This document shows, one piece after another, positions 47,294-56,312 of a DNA stretch of 64,000 nt. The DNA lies in the NCBI RefSeq assembly GCF_003315485.1, contig NZ_QNSE01000001.1, positions 62,001 to 126,000 of the forward strand, given 5' to 3'. Under the pieces are notes generated by a model. It saw nothing but the letters and a program-made list of their open reading frames with translations, was not told where the DNA came from and did no database searches. This stretch comes from Marinomonas rhizomae (GTDB lineage Bacteria > Pseudomonadota > Gammaproteobacteria > Pseudomonadales > Marinomonadaceae). The stretch's first letter is position 1; each line of letters opens with the position of its first letter. The position numbers and the translations under genes are program-made.

Positions 47294-47570
47294 GTTCGAT
47301 CCTTTATGAAACTCAGTTGTTTAAGCCCATAGCTTAGTTCGTACTATAGTACTAAATAAGTCTAAAACCACTATACCCAAACATAATGTGACTCAACAAT
47401 AAGATAAAGTGGTAAAAAAACTTCTTTTTCACTTAATTTTTTAAAATAGTGTGATTCCAATGAAGTCTGTCATTTATGCACAAAATATGAGCATAAAATA
47501 GGACTCAAATGCAGTTTATGGGGCGTTTTTTAATGTTTGATGACGTAGGTTGAGTTTTTAGGAAAGAGAA
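47294..47570. other. Intergenic region upstream of the glycogen operon
   Basis: AT-rich stretch between the MCP gene terminator and the glycogen operon, which reads left from 47293. The perfect 12-base palindrome GTACTATAGTAC at 47341-47352 sits 48 bases before the start codon and may be an operator. I see no small gene or RNA. Confidence 0.45.
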
Positions 47571-47601
47571 AGAGGCCATGGTTTTTACCGGCATGGCCTC
47601 T
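47571..47601 (-). terminator. Terminator of chemoreceptor gene
   Basis: Perfect 10-base arms (47571-47580 and 47592-47601) around an 11-base loop. On the minus strand the stem is followed by a T-rich tract. It lies 18 bases downstream of the chemoreceptor stop. Confidence 0.85.
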
Positions 47602-47618
47602 GTTGATTTGGGATTCTC

Positions 47619-49235
47619 TTAAGTACTGAACTGATGAACTAGCTGGCGTAATTGGCTAGCGCAGTCTTGTAGATTGTTTACCGATGTCTGAATATCGGTG
47701 GAATTATGATTAGTTTCTTCACAAATACTCGCAATATTCTCTAGGGTTTGGTTCACCGCTTGTGAAGATTTAAATTGACGATCGGCGGCTTTGCTAATAC
47801 TGCTGTTAAGCTCAGTAATAGAAAGTACACCATTGGCAATTTGAGTAAAGGCCTGCCCTGCTTGAGATGTTTGTTCAGCACCTTGACTTGCTGTATTTCT
47901 AGCGGATTCCATTACTTCAACTGTAGCTAGCGTTTGCTGGGTCAATTGATCAATTAACTCGCCTATTTCTGTAGCGGCAAGTTGTGATCGCTGGGCAAGT
48001 TGTCGTACTTCATCTGCAACCACAGCGAAGCCTCGACCTTGTTCACCTGCACGAGCCGCTTCAATTGCTGCGTTGAGTGCCAGTAAGTTTGTCTGATCTG
48101 CGACCTCGGCAATAATGCCTAGTCGGTCGTTGATATGAGTAACGTCTTCGCGTAATTGTTGGATTTGCTTGGCTGCATCACCAACTTCAACAGAGAGTTG
48201 TTGAATATCTTGGTTGGCTTTATCCATGACTCCAAGTCCTTGTTTGGAGTGTTGGCCAAGCTCTTGTGTCGTGCTATTGGCTTGCTCGGCAATGGTGAGC
48301 GTGTCTTCAACCGAGGTCATCACGCTTTGCATGAGTTCTGTTGCTTTACCTGTATTGGATAACTGTCTTGCGACGCCTTGGGCTGTTTTTGTTGTCGAGT
48401 TATTCGTTTGACCAACGATGCTGTCTAAGGTCTCGCTGGAATGACTGACATTACGAACAATAGACTGAAAGTCATTCATCATACTGTTGAATGCTTGCGC
48501 CATTTCACCCATTTCGTCTTGGCCAGTAAATTCTACACGCTGAGTAAGATCGCCAGAGTGTTGCACCGATGTCATCGTCTTGCACAGAGAAGTGATACGA
48601 CTAGTAACTAAGTGAATAATATACAAAGCAGTTCCGCCGACCAATACCGTCAATAGTCCTACTACAATGGCGTAATCGATTAAAGCTTTTAGAAAAAAGT
48701 TGATGACAGCATCCATAGATGCAGTGGCGACAATGGTAATATTCCAAGGTGCGAAGGTAGATGCAGCAGCGATCATTCTGTGCACCTTGTTATTGTTATC
48801 TTGATACTCAAATTCGATAGTTTGATAATTCTTATTAGACACTATTCCTAGTGGCTTGCTTAATTCTTCAGTAAGGGATGAAGGAGAAATACTACTATCG
48901 TATGCGGCAGGCGCGTTGAGTAATGTTTGACTGTTTGTGTTGATGACCCATAGGCTTTGTTGGTCACCATAGCGGAATTCAGAAAGCAGTGAAATAGCTT
49001 GTTTTTTAGCTTCTTCGACGCTTAGTTCACCAGAGGTTTGTTTGTTGAAAATTGGCGATAACGTAGTATTGACGATATCTAATATGTCTTGTGCTCTATC
49101 TTTTCTGGCGTCCACATGACTGTTAAAAAGTGAAGAAAGGGAAACCAGAATCAGTGCTGTTGTACCCATGGACATGAGCCCAATAATAGCCCATAACTTG
49201 TAGCGAATTTTTATATCGTTAATGCGATCCAGCAT
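47619..49235 (-). CDS. Methyl-accepting chemotaxis protein, sCache type
   Basis: A membrane chemoreceptor of 538 residues. The first helix (about 14-34) is followed by a periplasmic single-Cache domain (about 36-185, with [18 protein letters not shown] and the [10 protein letters not shown] end typical of the family), a second helix (about 190-212), a HAMP domain, and a signalling domain with the tip [20 protein letters not shown]. It probably senses a small organic acid. GGAG precedes the ATG. Confidence 0.93.
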   Translation of the reverse strand: MLDRINDIKIRYKLWAIIGLMSMGTTALILVSLSSLFNSHVDARKDRAQDILDIVNTTLSPIFNKQTSGELSVEEAKKQAISLLSEFRYGDQQSLWVINTNSQTLLNAPAAYDSSISPSSLTEELSKPLGIVSNKNYQTIEFEYQDNNNKVHRMIAAASTFAPWNITIVATASMDAVINFFLKALIDYAIVVGLLTVLVGGTALYIIHLVTSRITSLCKTMTSVQHSGDLTQRVEFTGQDEMGEMAQAFNSMMNDFQSIVRNVSHSSETLDSIVGQTNNSTTKTAQGVARQLSNTGKATELMQSVMTSVEDTLTIAEQANSTTQELGQHSKQGLGVMDKANQDIQQLSVEVGDAAKQIQQLREDVTHINDRLGIIAEVADQTNLLALNAAIEAARAGEQGRGFAVVADEVRQLAQRSQLAATEIGELIDQLTQQTLATVEVMESARNTASQGAEQTSQAGQAFTQIANGVLSITELNSSISKAADRQFKSSQAVNQTLENIASICEETNHNSTDIQTSVNNLQDCASQLRQLVHQFST

Positions 49236-49453
49236 GTTGGCTCCGTTAGATTGGGTTATGTTTTATTACATTAGTCTTTTTGATACTAGACTTTTTACCC
49301 TAGTAAAGGGAACTATTGAAATAGCTGATTTATATAGAATATGGCCATATTTTCTAGAGTAATTGTTTTTTTGTACGTTGCCTAGTAGGTAAAATTGAGT
49401 TGGGTCATTGTTTTTTTATTTAGGTGTTTAGTGGAAATAGGTAAAGGAAAACA

Positions 49454-49885
49454 GTGTTAGAGTATTTGATTATTTTTTTTGTTTCTTTCTTGTCTGCCAC
49501 TGTCTTGCCTTTGGGGTCTGAAGGGTTGTTACTTTACCAGGCAAATGACGCCTCTTTGTCGGTATTTTACCTATGGCTTTGGGCAAGCTTGGGAAATACG
49601 CTTGGTGCTCTAACATGCTGGTTTTTGGGTATATATTTACTGCGTTTTGAGCATAAAAGATGGTTTCCAGTGACGCCTAAAACTCGACAAAAGGCAGAAC
49701 GTTTTTTTAATAAGTATGGTGTTTGGAGCTTATTATTTACTTGGTTGCCTGTTGTTGGGGATGGGATTGCTTTAGTATCAGGAGTGTTGCGGACGCCTAT
49801 TTGGTATTTTTTACCGTTAGTTTTGATTGGCAAAGCGGCTCGTTATGCCTTAATTTTGTGGGGACAGTACTTACTATTAGCTTGA
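49454..49885 (+). CDS. YqaA-family membrane protein (DedA-like)
   Basis: A small inner-membrane protein of 143 residues related to YqaA and the DedA/SNARE-associated family. It has about four hydrophobic segments, the ExxxP-like segment PLGSEGLLL, GNTLGALTCWFLG, and a late FTWLPVVGDGIALVSG. The GTG start has AAAGGAA upstream. It is followed after 70 bases by the SPOR lipoprotein. DedA-type proteins flip lipids or maintain membrane potential; the role of YqaA is not established. Confidence 0.85.
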   Translation: MLEYLIIFFVSFLSATVLPLGSEGLLLYQANDASLSVFYLWLWASLGNTLGALTCWFLGIYLLRFEHKRWFPVTPKTRQKAERFFNKYGVWSLLFTWLPVVGDGIALVSGVLRTPIWYFLPLVLIGKAARYALILWGQYLLLA

Positions 49886-49955
49886 TGGAAAGCCACCTGA
49901 ATGGGGGGCATATAGTAGGTAATAAGTCTTAATGATGTACATGGAGAATGAAATA

Positions 49956-50717
49956 ATGGGAATGTCCAAAAAGTTGATTGTGGTCATGGCAGGTTTATCA
50001 TTAGGTGCTTGTTCATCGGTGGGTGATAAAAACACCTTTATGACCTATGATGATTTGCAAACTAAAGTTAGGACTCATGATGAGCAGTGGCAAGCTGTAC
50101 AGTCGAAATTAGATCGAATCGATGAACTAGAAGCGGAAGTAGCAGCGCTAAAGCAAGGTAAATCACTGTCAGTAGTACCTGAATCAACATCAGATGACCT
50201 GATAAATAACAACTTGATAACTGACGAAAGTATGGCGGCCGTCAATGTGGCACCTGCTGTTATGCAAGCGCCTATCGAAGGACAAGATAATAACTCAGCT
50301 TCTATGGCCGTTAGTGAAGAAGAAAATATCGAGATGGATAAGGCAGCACCTCCTGTTGTAACTGCGCCTGCTATGTCTTCAAAAACGATGTCTTCAAAAA
50401 CAATCTCCTCACCAACAATGTCTACACCACAAGAAACGACAAAACAACAAGACTATGGTGTTCAAGTCGCGTCATACGGTAATCGTGATGAAGCTCTTCG
50501 TGGCTGGAACGTATTGTTAAAAAACTACCCAACTTCTTTTGACGGTTTAGTGCCTCTGGTTAATCAGAAGGAAGTAAATGGGCGTACTATGTATCAGCTT
50601 AAAGTTGGACCATTTTTGAATAAATCCTTTAGCTCAGATTTTTGTAAAATGCTAAAGGAAAAGGGCAAAGATTGCTTAGTGACTCGATATAATGGCGAGA
50701 CTTTTGTTAGCAATTAA
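49956..50717 (+). CDS. SPOR-domain lipoprotein
   Basis: A 253-residue envelope lipoprotein. The lipobox is LSLGAC (near residue 20). A short coiled coil follows (about 30-65, with WQAVQSKLDRIDELEAEVAALK), then a Ser/Pro/Ala-rich linker with small MSSKT repeats, and a C-terminal SPOR domain (about 170-250; YGVQVASYGNRDEALRGW, TMYQLKVGPF), which binds denuded peptidoglycan at division sites. I chose ATG 49956 with GGAG upstream; the frame extends to 49932. A role in cell-wall or septum maintenance is inferred. Confidence 0.85.
   Translation: MGMSKKLIVVMAGLSLGACSSVGDKNTFMTYDDLQTKVRTHDEQWQAVQSKLDRIDELEAEVAALKQGKSLSVVPESTSDDLINNNLITDESMAAVNVAPAVMQAPIEGQDNNSASMAVSEEENIEMDKAAPPVVTAPAMSSKTMSSKTISSPTMSTPQETTKQQDYGVQVASYGNRDEALRGWNVLLKNYPTSFDGLVPLVNQKEVNGRTMYQLKVGPFLNKSFSSDFCKMLKEKGKDCLVTRYNGETFVSN
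50373..50429 (+). repeat. 15-base tandem repeat in SPOR linker
   Basis: Two nearly identical 15-base units (50373-50387, 50388-50402) followed by degenerate copies. They encode the MSSKT/ISSPT/MST repeats of the linker, which could vary in copy number between strains. Confidence 0.65.
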
Positions 50718-50735
50718 CATTCTTTTATTGAATTA

Positions 50736-50787
50736 AAAAAAGGCGCGTCTTATTTCTGTTTCTTCAGAGTATAAGATGCGCCTTTTT
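50736..50787. terminator. Bidirectional terminator
   Basis: Seventeen-base arms (50736-50752 and 50771-50787) with one mismatch, A-run on one side and TTTTT on the other. It serves the SPOR lipoprotein and the converging DUF945 gene. Confidence 0.88.
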
Positions 50788-50820
50788 AGTTTGTGATTAG
50801 GCTATTTTTAACCCCGTCAC

Positions 50821-52173
50821 TTACATTAAAGGAAAGGCTGAATCGTAAATTTGGCCTTGGCCGTCTTCGATGGTTATTTCGCTCTTATACTTGTCATCAT
50901 CTAGTTGAATCAAACCTTGTTGAACAAAGCTGTTAATGATCATCAATGCTTGTTGTTTTACTTCAGGGGCATTCACTGGAGCTCGCATTTTTCTGGCAAT
51001 GAATTGCTCTGCGAAGTTTCGAACCAAAGGTTCGTCTGCTTCGATATTGGCTGCCACAACAGCGTTGTATAACCAGAACTCTGGAATAAATAACTCATCA
51101 AGAGTAGGTGTATTTATGTCAGCAAGTTTACTTGTTAGCGATGCTGTAAAGCTGCCATCGGGGAAAGTGCCGCTGAAGTCAGTGATGTTGAATTCTGGTT
51201 TTGCTGCCAATAATTCACCGATATTATCTTGCATAAAAGTAAATAGCACTTCGTAGACAGCGTCAGAAGACTGAGATTCTGCGAGTGCTTTATCAGAGAA
51301 TTTTTTGTAATCCATAAAGAACTTATTGCTTAATTTTGTAAGCTCAGTAACAAATGAAAGATCACTCGCAGTGAAATTCCCCATCATGGCATCTTTAATA
51401 AGGTAGGCAATTTGAAGGCTTCCTAATTGAGTATCTGGGTCTAAACTAGAACTCATTTCTATATTGATGCCTGAAAATGCGGCATCGTCACCTATTTTGA
51501 GCTTATTAAGGCTTACGTCAGTTGTGCTGTCGTAAAAACCACCTTGCATAATAGAAGCTAGATTCGCATTTAGTTCAACCGATATCGCGAAACCCTCTGC
51601 TGTAATTGGCGTGTAGCCGTCTACCAGTCCTATTTGCTCCGAATTACCTTGGTAAATAAACCCTTGGTCTGACATTTGACCTTGGCCTGTATAGCCGCTG
51701 AATTGAACTGTATCTGCAGGGTTAGTAAATGCAGGAATGGCATCTGCTAGTTTGAAATTACCTGTAAAGCCTCCAAGCACAGAAAGCTCATAGAAAGGCT
51801 GACTTGCATCCCAGTTGACGTAATTACGTAAATTGTCACCTACAAAACGAATATCCGTATGGTATAAGCCAAAGACACCTTGGCTTGCAAACAGCAAAGG
51901 ACCGTAGTGCGTATCAATCGTAATCTCTACTGCAAGTGTCCCTCCGTGAATAGTTGGGTCGACTTGGGCGGTGTCAAAGGTAACGAGGACTTTATTTTCA
52001 GAGCCGAACCAAGCTAAATTGCTAGACTCTATATTGGCGGTGTAGCCAGGTGCATTGTTAATATTTGATATCAGTTCTACTACTTTTTCTTGATGCTTTG
52101 GAGCGATAAATTTAGGCGCAACTAAGCAAGCAGCAACAAGCGTGAAAACGAGCACGGCAAGTATTTTTTTCAC
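50821..52173 (-). CDS. DUF945/YdgA-family protein
   Basis: An envelope protein of 450 residues with an N-terminal signal or anchor (KKILAVLVFTLVAACLVAP) and a long periplasmic beta-rich body, as in YdgA. The GTG start has AAGGAA 8 bases upstream. In E. coli YdgA is a dimeric inner-membrane/periplasmic protein of unclear role. It reads toward the SPOR lipoprotein and lies downstream of the TRAP operon, separated by a terminator. Confidence 0.85.
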   Translation of the reverse strand: MKKILAVLVFTLVAACLVAPKFIAPKHQEKVVELISNINNAPGYTANIESSNLAWFGSENKVLVTFDTAQVDPTIHGGTLAVEITIDTHYGPLLFASQGVFGLYHTDIRFVGDNLRNYVNWDASQPFYELSVLGGFTGNFKLADAIPAFTNPADTVQFSGYTGQGQMSDQGFIYQGNSEQIGLVDGYTPITAEGFAISVELNANLASIMQGGFYDSTTDVSLNKLKIGDDAAFSGINIEMSSSLDPDTQLGSLQIAYLIKDAMMGNFTASDLSFVTELTKLSNKFFMDYKKFSDKALAESQSSDAVYEVLFTFMQDNIGELLAAKPEFNITDFSGTFPDGSFTASLTSKLADINTPTLDELFIPEFWLYNAVVAANIEADEPLVRNFAEQFIARKMRAPVNAPEVKQQALMIINSFVQQGLIQLDDDKYKSEITIEDGQGQIYDSAFPLM

Positions 52174-52343
52174 TGGGAATTCCTTTTCATAGGGTGGATT
52201 AAGGTGATGTATGATACAGATTTATTGAGCTTAAACAAAACTAAGCTGGGGATTTTTGAAGATTCCTAAATAAAAATAGCAGCGTCAGAAGTGCTTTGTT
52301 TCATAAAAGGTTTAACGTTCATAAACAGTGGGTTTTTATGAAA

Positions 52344-52383
52344 ACTCACTATCCAGCTCAGTTTATTTAGCTTGATAGTGAGT
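52344..52383 (-). terminator. Terminator of second TRAP operon
   Basis: Perfect 10-base arms (52344-52353 and 52374-52383) with a second AGCT pair inside, followed by TTTT on the minus strand, 10 bases downstream of the dctM stop. Confidence 0.7.
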
Positions 52384-52392
52384 GAGATTCGC

Positions 52393-53664
52393 TTATAACT
52401 GAAAGGGAATATACAGTGCGATAGCGGGAAAAAAATACACGGCGAACAAGCAGCCGAGCATGATGAGTATGAAAGGCCAAACGCCTTGAATCACTTCCGA
52501 GGATTTTCCTCCCGATACAGACTGAATGACGAAGAGATTTAACCCAACGGGTGGTGTAATCAACGCACACTCAATCATGATGACAAAGATGATAGCAAAC
52601 CAAATTGGGTCGATACCTAACATGCCAAGCGATGGATAAAGCACAGGCATCATGATCAACAGCATGGACACGGACTCCAAAAAGAAGCCCATAATCAGCA
52701 AGACAAAACACACTGCCGCAATAAACAAACCTACTTCAGATATATTTTCACTGACTAACATCGAAATATCTTGGGGGATTTGGTATAGCGTAATGGCTTT
52801 ACCAAAGACTTTTGCGCCAGCAATGATAAGAAAAATCGTCACTGTATTTTTCATTGTGCTCATCGCAGCAGCTTTGAATTTCTCAAAGCTAAAGGTTCCC
52901 ATCATGATGACAATAAGCAGAGAAAACGCAACACCGACACCCGCGGATTCAGTTGGTGTAAATACGCCAGTATAAATACCCCCAATGATGATGCTAGCAA
53001 GTAACAGAGTTGGTATTGCTCGTAAGCTGGCACTCTTGCGCTCCGCGCTAGTCGCCTTCTCACTTGGTGTGTAGTCTTTACTGAAACGTGCGTAAAAAAA
53101 GCAGTAAACAATAAAGCTACCTGCCATTAATAAACCGGGAACGATACCCGCTAAAAATAAATCGACAATAGACTCTTCGGTAATAACACCATACACAATC
53201 ATCGGAATGGAAGGTGGAATAAGGATGCCTAAAGTGCCACCTGCGGCGATTAGGCCGTAAACAAAAGGACGATTGTAACCGCGGTCTGTCATTTCTTTGA
53301 TGGCTACATTTCCTATGGTTGCCGCGGTGGCAACAGATGATCCAGAAATAGCCGAAAAAATAGTGCAAGAAGCAATAGTGGCAATACCAAGGCCGCCAGG
53401 CCAATGACCGACCCAAGATTGGACGGCTCTAAATAAGTCTTTTCCTATGCCGCCTTGCAGTAAGATATTCGACATCAATAGAAACAGTGGAACAGATAAT
53501 AAGATAAAACTGTCAAAGGAAGAGTAAAGTGCCAGTGGTGCCATCATGGGGGAAAAACCAGCCAACAACAGCATGCCTAAGCCTAATCCACCAAGAGCAA
53601 AAGCAACAGGTATGCCAATCAACAGCGCTAAGACCATAATTGTTAGTAACAGAATAATCGTCAT
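52393..53664 (-). CDS. dctM: TRAP transporter large permease DctM (second system)
   Basis: The large permease of a second TRAP importer, 423 residues, with family-typical ISGSSVATAATIGNVAI, GTLGILIPPSIPMIVYG and GVFTPTESAGVG. Its ATG shares one base with the dctQ stop, so the two are translationally coupled. It closes an operon that also holds a CoA-transferase and an HMG-CoA-lyase-like gene; the imported acid is probably their substrate. Confidence 0.93.
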   Translation of the reverse strand: MTIILLLTIMVLALLIGIPVAFALGGLGLGMLLLAGFSPMMAPLALYSSFDSFILLSVPLFLLMSNILLQGGIGKDLFRAVQSWVGHWPGGLGIATIASCTIFSAISGSSVATAATIGNVAIKEMTDRGYNRPFVYGLIAAGGTLGILIPPSIPMIVYGVITEESIVDLFLAGIVPGLLMAGSFIVYCFFYARFSKDYTPSEKATSAERKSASLRAIPTLLLASIIIGGIYTGVFTPTESAGVGVAFSLLIVIMMGTFSFEKFKAAAMSTMKNTVTIFLIIAGAKVFGKAITLYQIPQDISMLVSENISEVGLFIAAVCFVLLIMGFFLESVSMLLIMMPVLYPSLGMLGIDPIWFAIIFVIMIECALITPPVGLNLFVIQSVSGGKSSEVIQGVWPFILIMLGCLFAVYFFPAIALYIPFQL

Positions 53665-54227
53665 TATAGTGAAACCTCTTCGTGCTCTTGATAATCACCC
53701 GCGAACATCAAGAAAATTTCCATGACGGCTTGTAATGTCAGTAACCCAAACCCAATAGGGATAGCGGATTTAGTTGTCCAAAGTGGTAGTCCTAGCATAC
53801 TTGCTGAGGCGGAACCTATTTCAATGGATTCCCTTAATAACTGATAGCCATAAAAGGTAATAAATCCCGCGAAGAAGATGATCGATAACAGCGCGACAAA
53901 ATCAGACAGTTTTTTGGCTTTTTCACCCAATATATTGGTGAGAAAATCGATGCGAATGAGTGCTTTGTTTTGTAATACCCAGCTGGCACCCAAACAGGTC
54001 GCCCAGATTTGGCACAATAATGAAATATCTTCTGACCAGATAGTTGGTGCCGTAAATACATAGCGTGCAACGACTTCATAAGTGATAACGGCGGCGATGA
54101 AAACAAACAGTGCGGCTGATAGTTGGCCGCACAATCGAATGACTCGGTAGTTTATACGAACCCAAAGAGCAGGGTGTTCCGCTCGCCAAGCGGATAAGTC
54201 CTGCTTTTTTTCTTCATGGTTGGACAT
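53664..54227 (-). CDS. dctQ: TRAP transporter small permease DctQ (second system)
   Basis: The four-helix small permease, 187 residues, with YEVVARYVFTAPTIWSEDISLLCQIW and a helix pair after it. A longer frame reaches 54272, but ATG 54227 is preceded by GGAG at a good distance and gives the normal length. The long hydrophilic N-terminus (SNHEEKKQDLSAWRAEHP) is somewhat unusual. Confidence 0.88.
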   Translation of the reverse strand: MSNHEEKKQDLSAWRAEHPALWVRINYRVIRLCGQLSAALFVFIAAVITYEVVARYVFTAPTIWSEDISLLCQIWATCLGASWVLQNKALIRIDFLTNILGEKAKKLSDFVALLSIIFFAGFITFYGYQLLRESIEIGSASASMLGLPLWTTKSAIPIGFGLLTLQAVMEIFLMFAGDYQEHEEVSL

Positions 54228-54293
54228 AGCCAATACTCCAAAAACAACGAAATATCGCGGACGAAAAATCATCCGCGATAGATATTTTTAAGC

Positions 54294-55283
54294 TTAAAGG
54301 TTTTCGGCAGCTTGAATGACTTTAAAACCAAGAGGGCCTGAATTATCTAAGAAAGACTCTTTAACAGAGGTGGTCGCTTTACGCCAAGCGATGATGTCGT
54401 CATCAGAAAGGTGAATTACCTTCATGTGTTTTTCAGCATCGACGATTGCATCGCTCTCGATTTTTTTGATTTTGTTTCTTAGTTGCACTTCAACTTTACG
54501 TGCCGCGTCAGAAAGGATTTTTTGATTGTCAGCAGATAACGATTCCCATACTTTTTCATTGATAACAGTTAAGAATTCAATATCTGCATGGTTGGTTAAA
54601 GTAAGGTAATCCATTACCTGGTAAAGCTTACGAGGGCCAACTGCAGAAACACCAGTCATACCAGCATCTACTGTGCCGCGTTGGTAGGCTAGGAATTGTT
54701 CCGAGCCAGATAGCGATGTTGGTGCACCGCCGACGGCTTCAACAAATTTCCCCAATGTTTTACCAAACACACGGACTTTCATACCTTCCATGTCTTCTGG
54801 TTGTTCAATTGGTTTTTTCTTAGAAAGTAGTGCTACACCACCATAGGCTTGCCACCACAGTGGACGTGTACCTGTTTTTATAATGGCATCATCGAGTAAT
54901 TTACGAACCTGGCTGTCAGGACGAGTCGCCGCTTCTACTTTATCTTGGGAAGGGAACATGAATGGTACATAAAACACATCTACGGCTGGAATGGTGCCAG
55001 CCAGCTGGGAAAGGCTCATCACACCCATCTCAATTGCTCCAGAACTAACCGCTTGGTGTACTTCACTGTCTTTGAATAGCTGAGCAGAAGGGTAAATTTT
55101 GATCTTAATGTCACCATGGCTTTTTTCTTCAACTTCTTTTTTGAAGTCGATAAGATTTTGTCCAAGGTGATGTTTTAGCGGAAGCTGTAGTGAAATCCCT
55201 AATGTGGTTTCTGCCAGCGTTGGCAACGAAGCCATCAAGGTAGAGGCCAACAAACCCGTTTTTAGAAGAGTTTTATAATTCAT
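54294..55283 (-). CDS. dctP: TRAP transporter substrate-binding protein DctP (second system)
   Basis: Periplasmic binding protein of 329 residues. A signal peptide (MNYKTLLKTGLLASTLMASL to PTLAE) is followed by the DctP fold with MEGMKVRVFGKTLGKFVEAVGG, where the Arg is the likely carboxylate ligand, and YQRGTVDAGMTG. It precedes dctQ and dctM and follows the lyase gene by 42 bases, so transport and catabolism form one unit. Confidence 0.92.
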   Translation of the reverse strand: MNYKTLLKTGLLASTLMASLPTLAETTLGISLQLPLKHHLGQNLIDFKKEVEEKSHGDIKIKIYPSAQLFKDSEVHQAVSSGAIEMGVMSLSQLAGTIPAVDVFYVPFMFPSQDKVEAATRPDSQVRKLLDDAIIKTGTRPLWWQAYGGVALLSKKKPIEQPEDMEGMKVRVFGKTLGKFVEAVGGAPTSLSGSEQFLAYQRGTVDAGMTGVSAVGPRKLYQVMDYLTLTNHADIEFLTVINEKVWESLSADNQKILSDAARKVEVQLRNKIKKIESDAIVDAEKHMKVIHLSDDDIIAWRKATTSVKESFLDNSGPLGFKVIQAAENL

Positions 55284-55325
55284 GATAATGTCCTATTTTT
55301 ATTATTAATCGTTATTTTTATACTG

Positions 55326-56303
55326 CTAGTTGGTGATTTTAGTGCTTTCAATACGAGCTTTAAGGTCAATAACACTTTGTGATAATGACCTTGTTTCAGT
55401 TCGTAAGCCTGCCTTGGCAATTTGTCCTGAAATATCGTGTTCTAGTAATTCTGGTAGCTCACGAGCCATGTCTAACAATTTGGTAAGATTCACTCCTGTA
55501 TCTAAACCGATGGACTCCAACATATGTACAAGATCTTCTGTGCAAATGTTGCCGGTGGCTCCTGGTGCATAAGGGCAACCACCAATACCACCCAATGATG
55601 CATCTAATTGAGTGATACCTGCAGATAGACCAGCAAGCGCGTTTGCTAAGCCCATACCGCGAGTATTGTGCAGATGCAAAGTGACATCAAGGGATGGAAA
55701 AACATCGCGAACTTGCGAGCAAAGCTCATAGACTTGTCGTGGCGACGCCATGCCCGTGGTATCCGCAATCGAAATGCTCTGAATACCAATTTCAAGATAT
55801 TGTTGAATGACTTCGATTACACGCTCTGGTGCAATAATGCCTTCAAAAGGACAACCAAAAGAGGTGGCTAATGAAGCATTAATTCCTATGCTACTACCTT
55901 TCATTAATTCACAAATGCGCTTGAATTGCGCCAAGGACTGCTCACATGTCATGCGCATATTCGACAGGTTATGTGATTCACTTACTGACATAACCAGGTT
56001 TACTTCATCCGCCTTGGTCGCTAAAGCTCGTTCTGCGCCTTTTTCGTTGGGAACTAAGGTGACATAAGTGATCTTGGGATTACGTGTAATGCTATTCATG
56101 ACTTCTTCAGCATCACGTAAATTGGGGATAGCCTTTGGTGATACGAAAGAAGTCACTTCTATTTTATTGAGACCCAGTAAAGATAGCCTATCTATAATCT
56201 CGATTTTTTTATCTGTTGGAATAAAAAGCGCTTCACTTTGAAAGCCATCACGAGTCGCCACTTCGTTAATTCGTACCTTGGTTGGTAGGTTCTGCATAAA
56301 CAT
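55326..56303 (-). CDS. HMG-CoA-lyase-like enzyme
   Basis: A 325-residue DRE-TIM metallolyase resembling hydroxymethylglutaryl-CoA lyase, which splits a 3-hydroxy-acyl-CoA by retro-aldol reaction. The Arg and Asp of ATRDGFQ (18-19), the metal His pair HLH (near 209-211) and the catalytic Cys in GIGGCPYAPGATGN (near 242) are all present. The close pairing with a class III CoA-transferase and TRAP suggests degradation of an imported 3-hydroxy-3-methyl acid (3-hydroxy-3-methylglutarate or a citramalate-like acid) instead of leucine. AGGGG precedes the ATG. Confidence 0.88.
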   Translation of the reverse strand: MFMQNLPTKVRINEVATRDGFQSEALFIPTDKKIEIIDRLSLLGLNKIEVTSFVSPKAIPNLRDAEEVMNSITRNPKITYVTLVPNEKGAERALATKADEVNLVMSVSESHNLSNMRMTCEQSLAQFKRICELMKGSSIGINASLATSFGCPFEGIIAPERVIEVIQQYLEIGIQSISIADTTGMASPRQVYELCSQVRDVFPSLDVTLHLHNTRGMGLANALAGLSAGITQLDASLGGIGGCPYAPGATGNICTEDLVHMLESIGLDTGVNLTKLLDMARELPELLEHDISGQIAKAGLRTETRSLSQSVIDLKARIESTKITN

Positions 56304-56312
56304 AATAGGCCC

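Noticed and set aside
55326..56303. Naming the lyase MvaB with leucine breakdown
   Set aside because: The usual leucine-degradation neighbours are absent; the TRAP and CoA-transferase genes suggest an imported acid.
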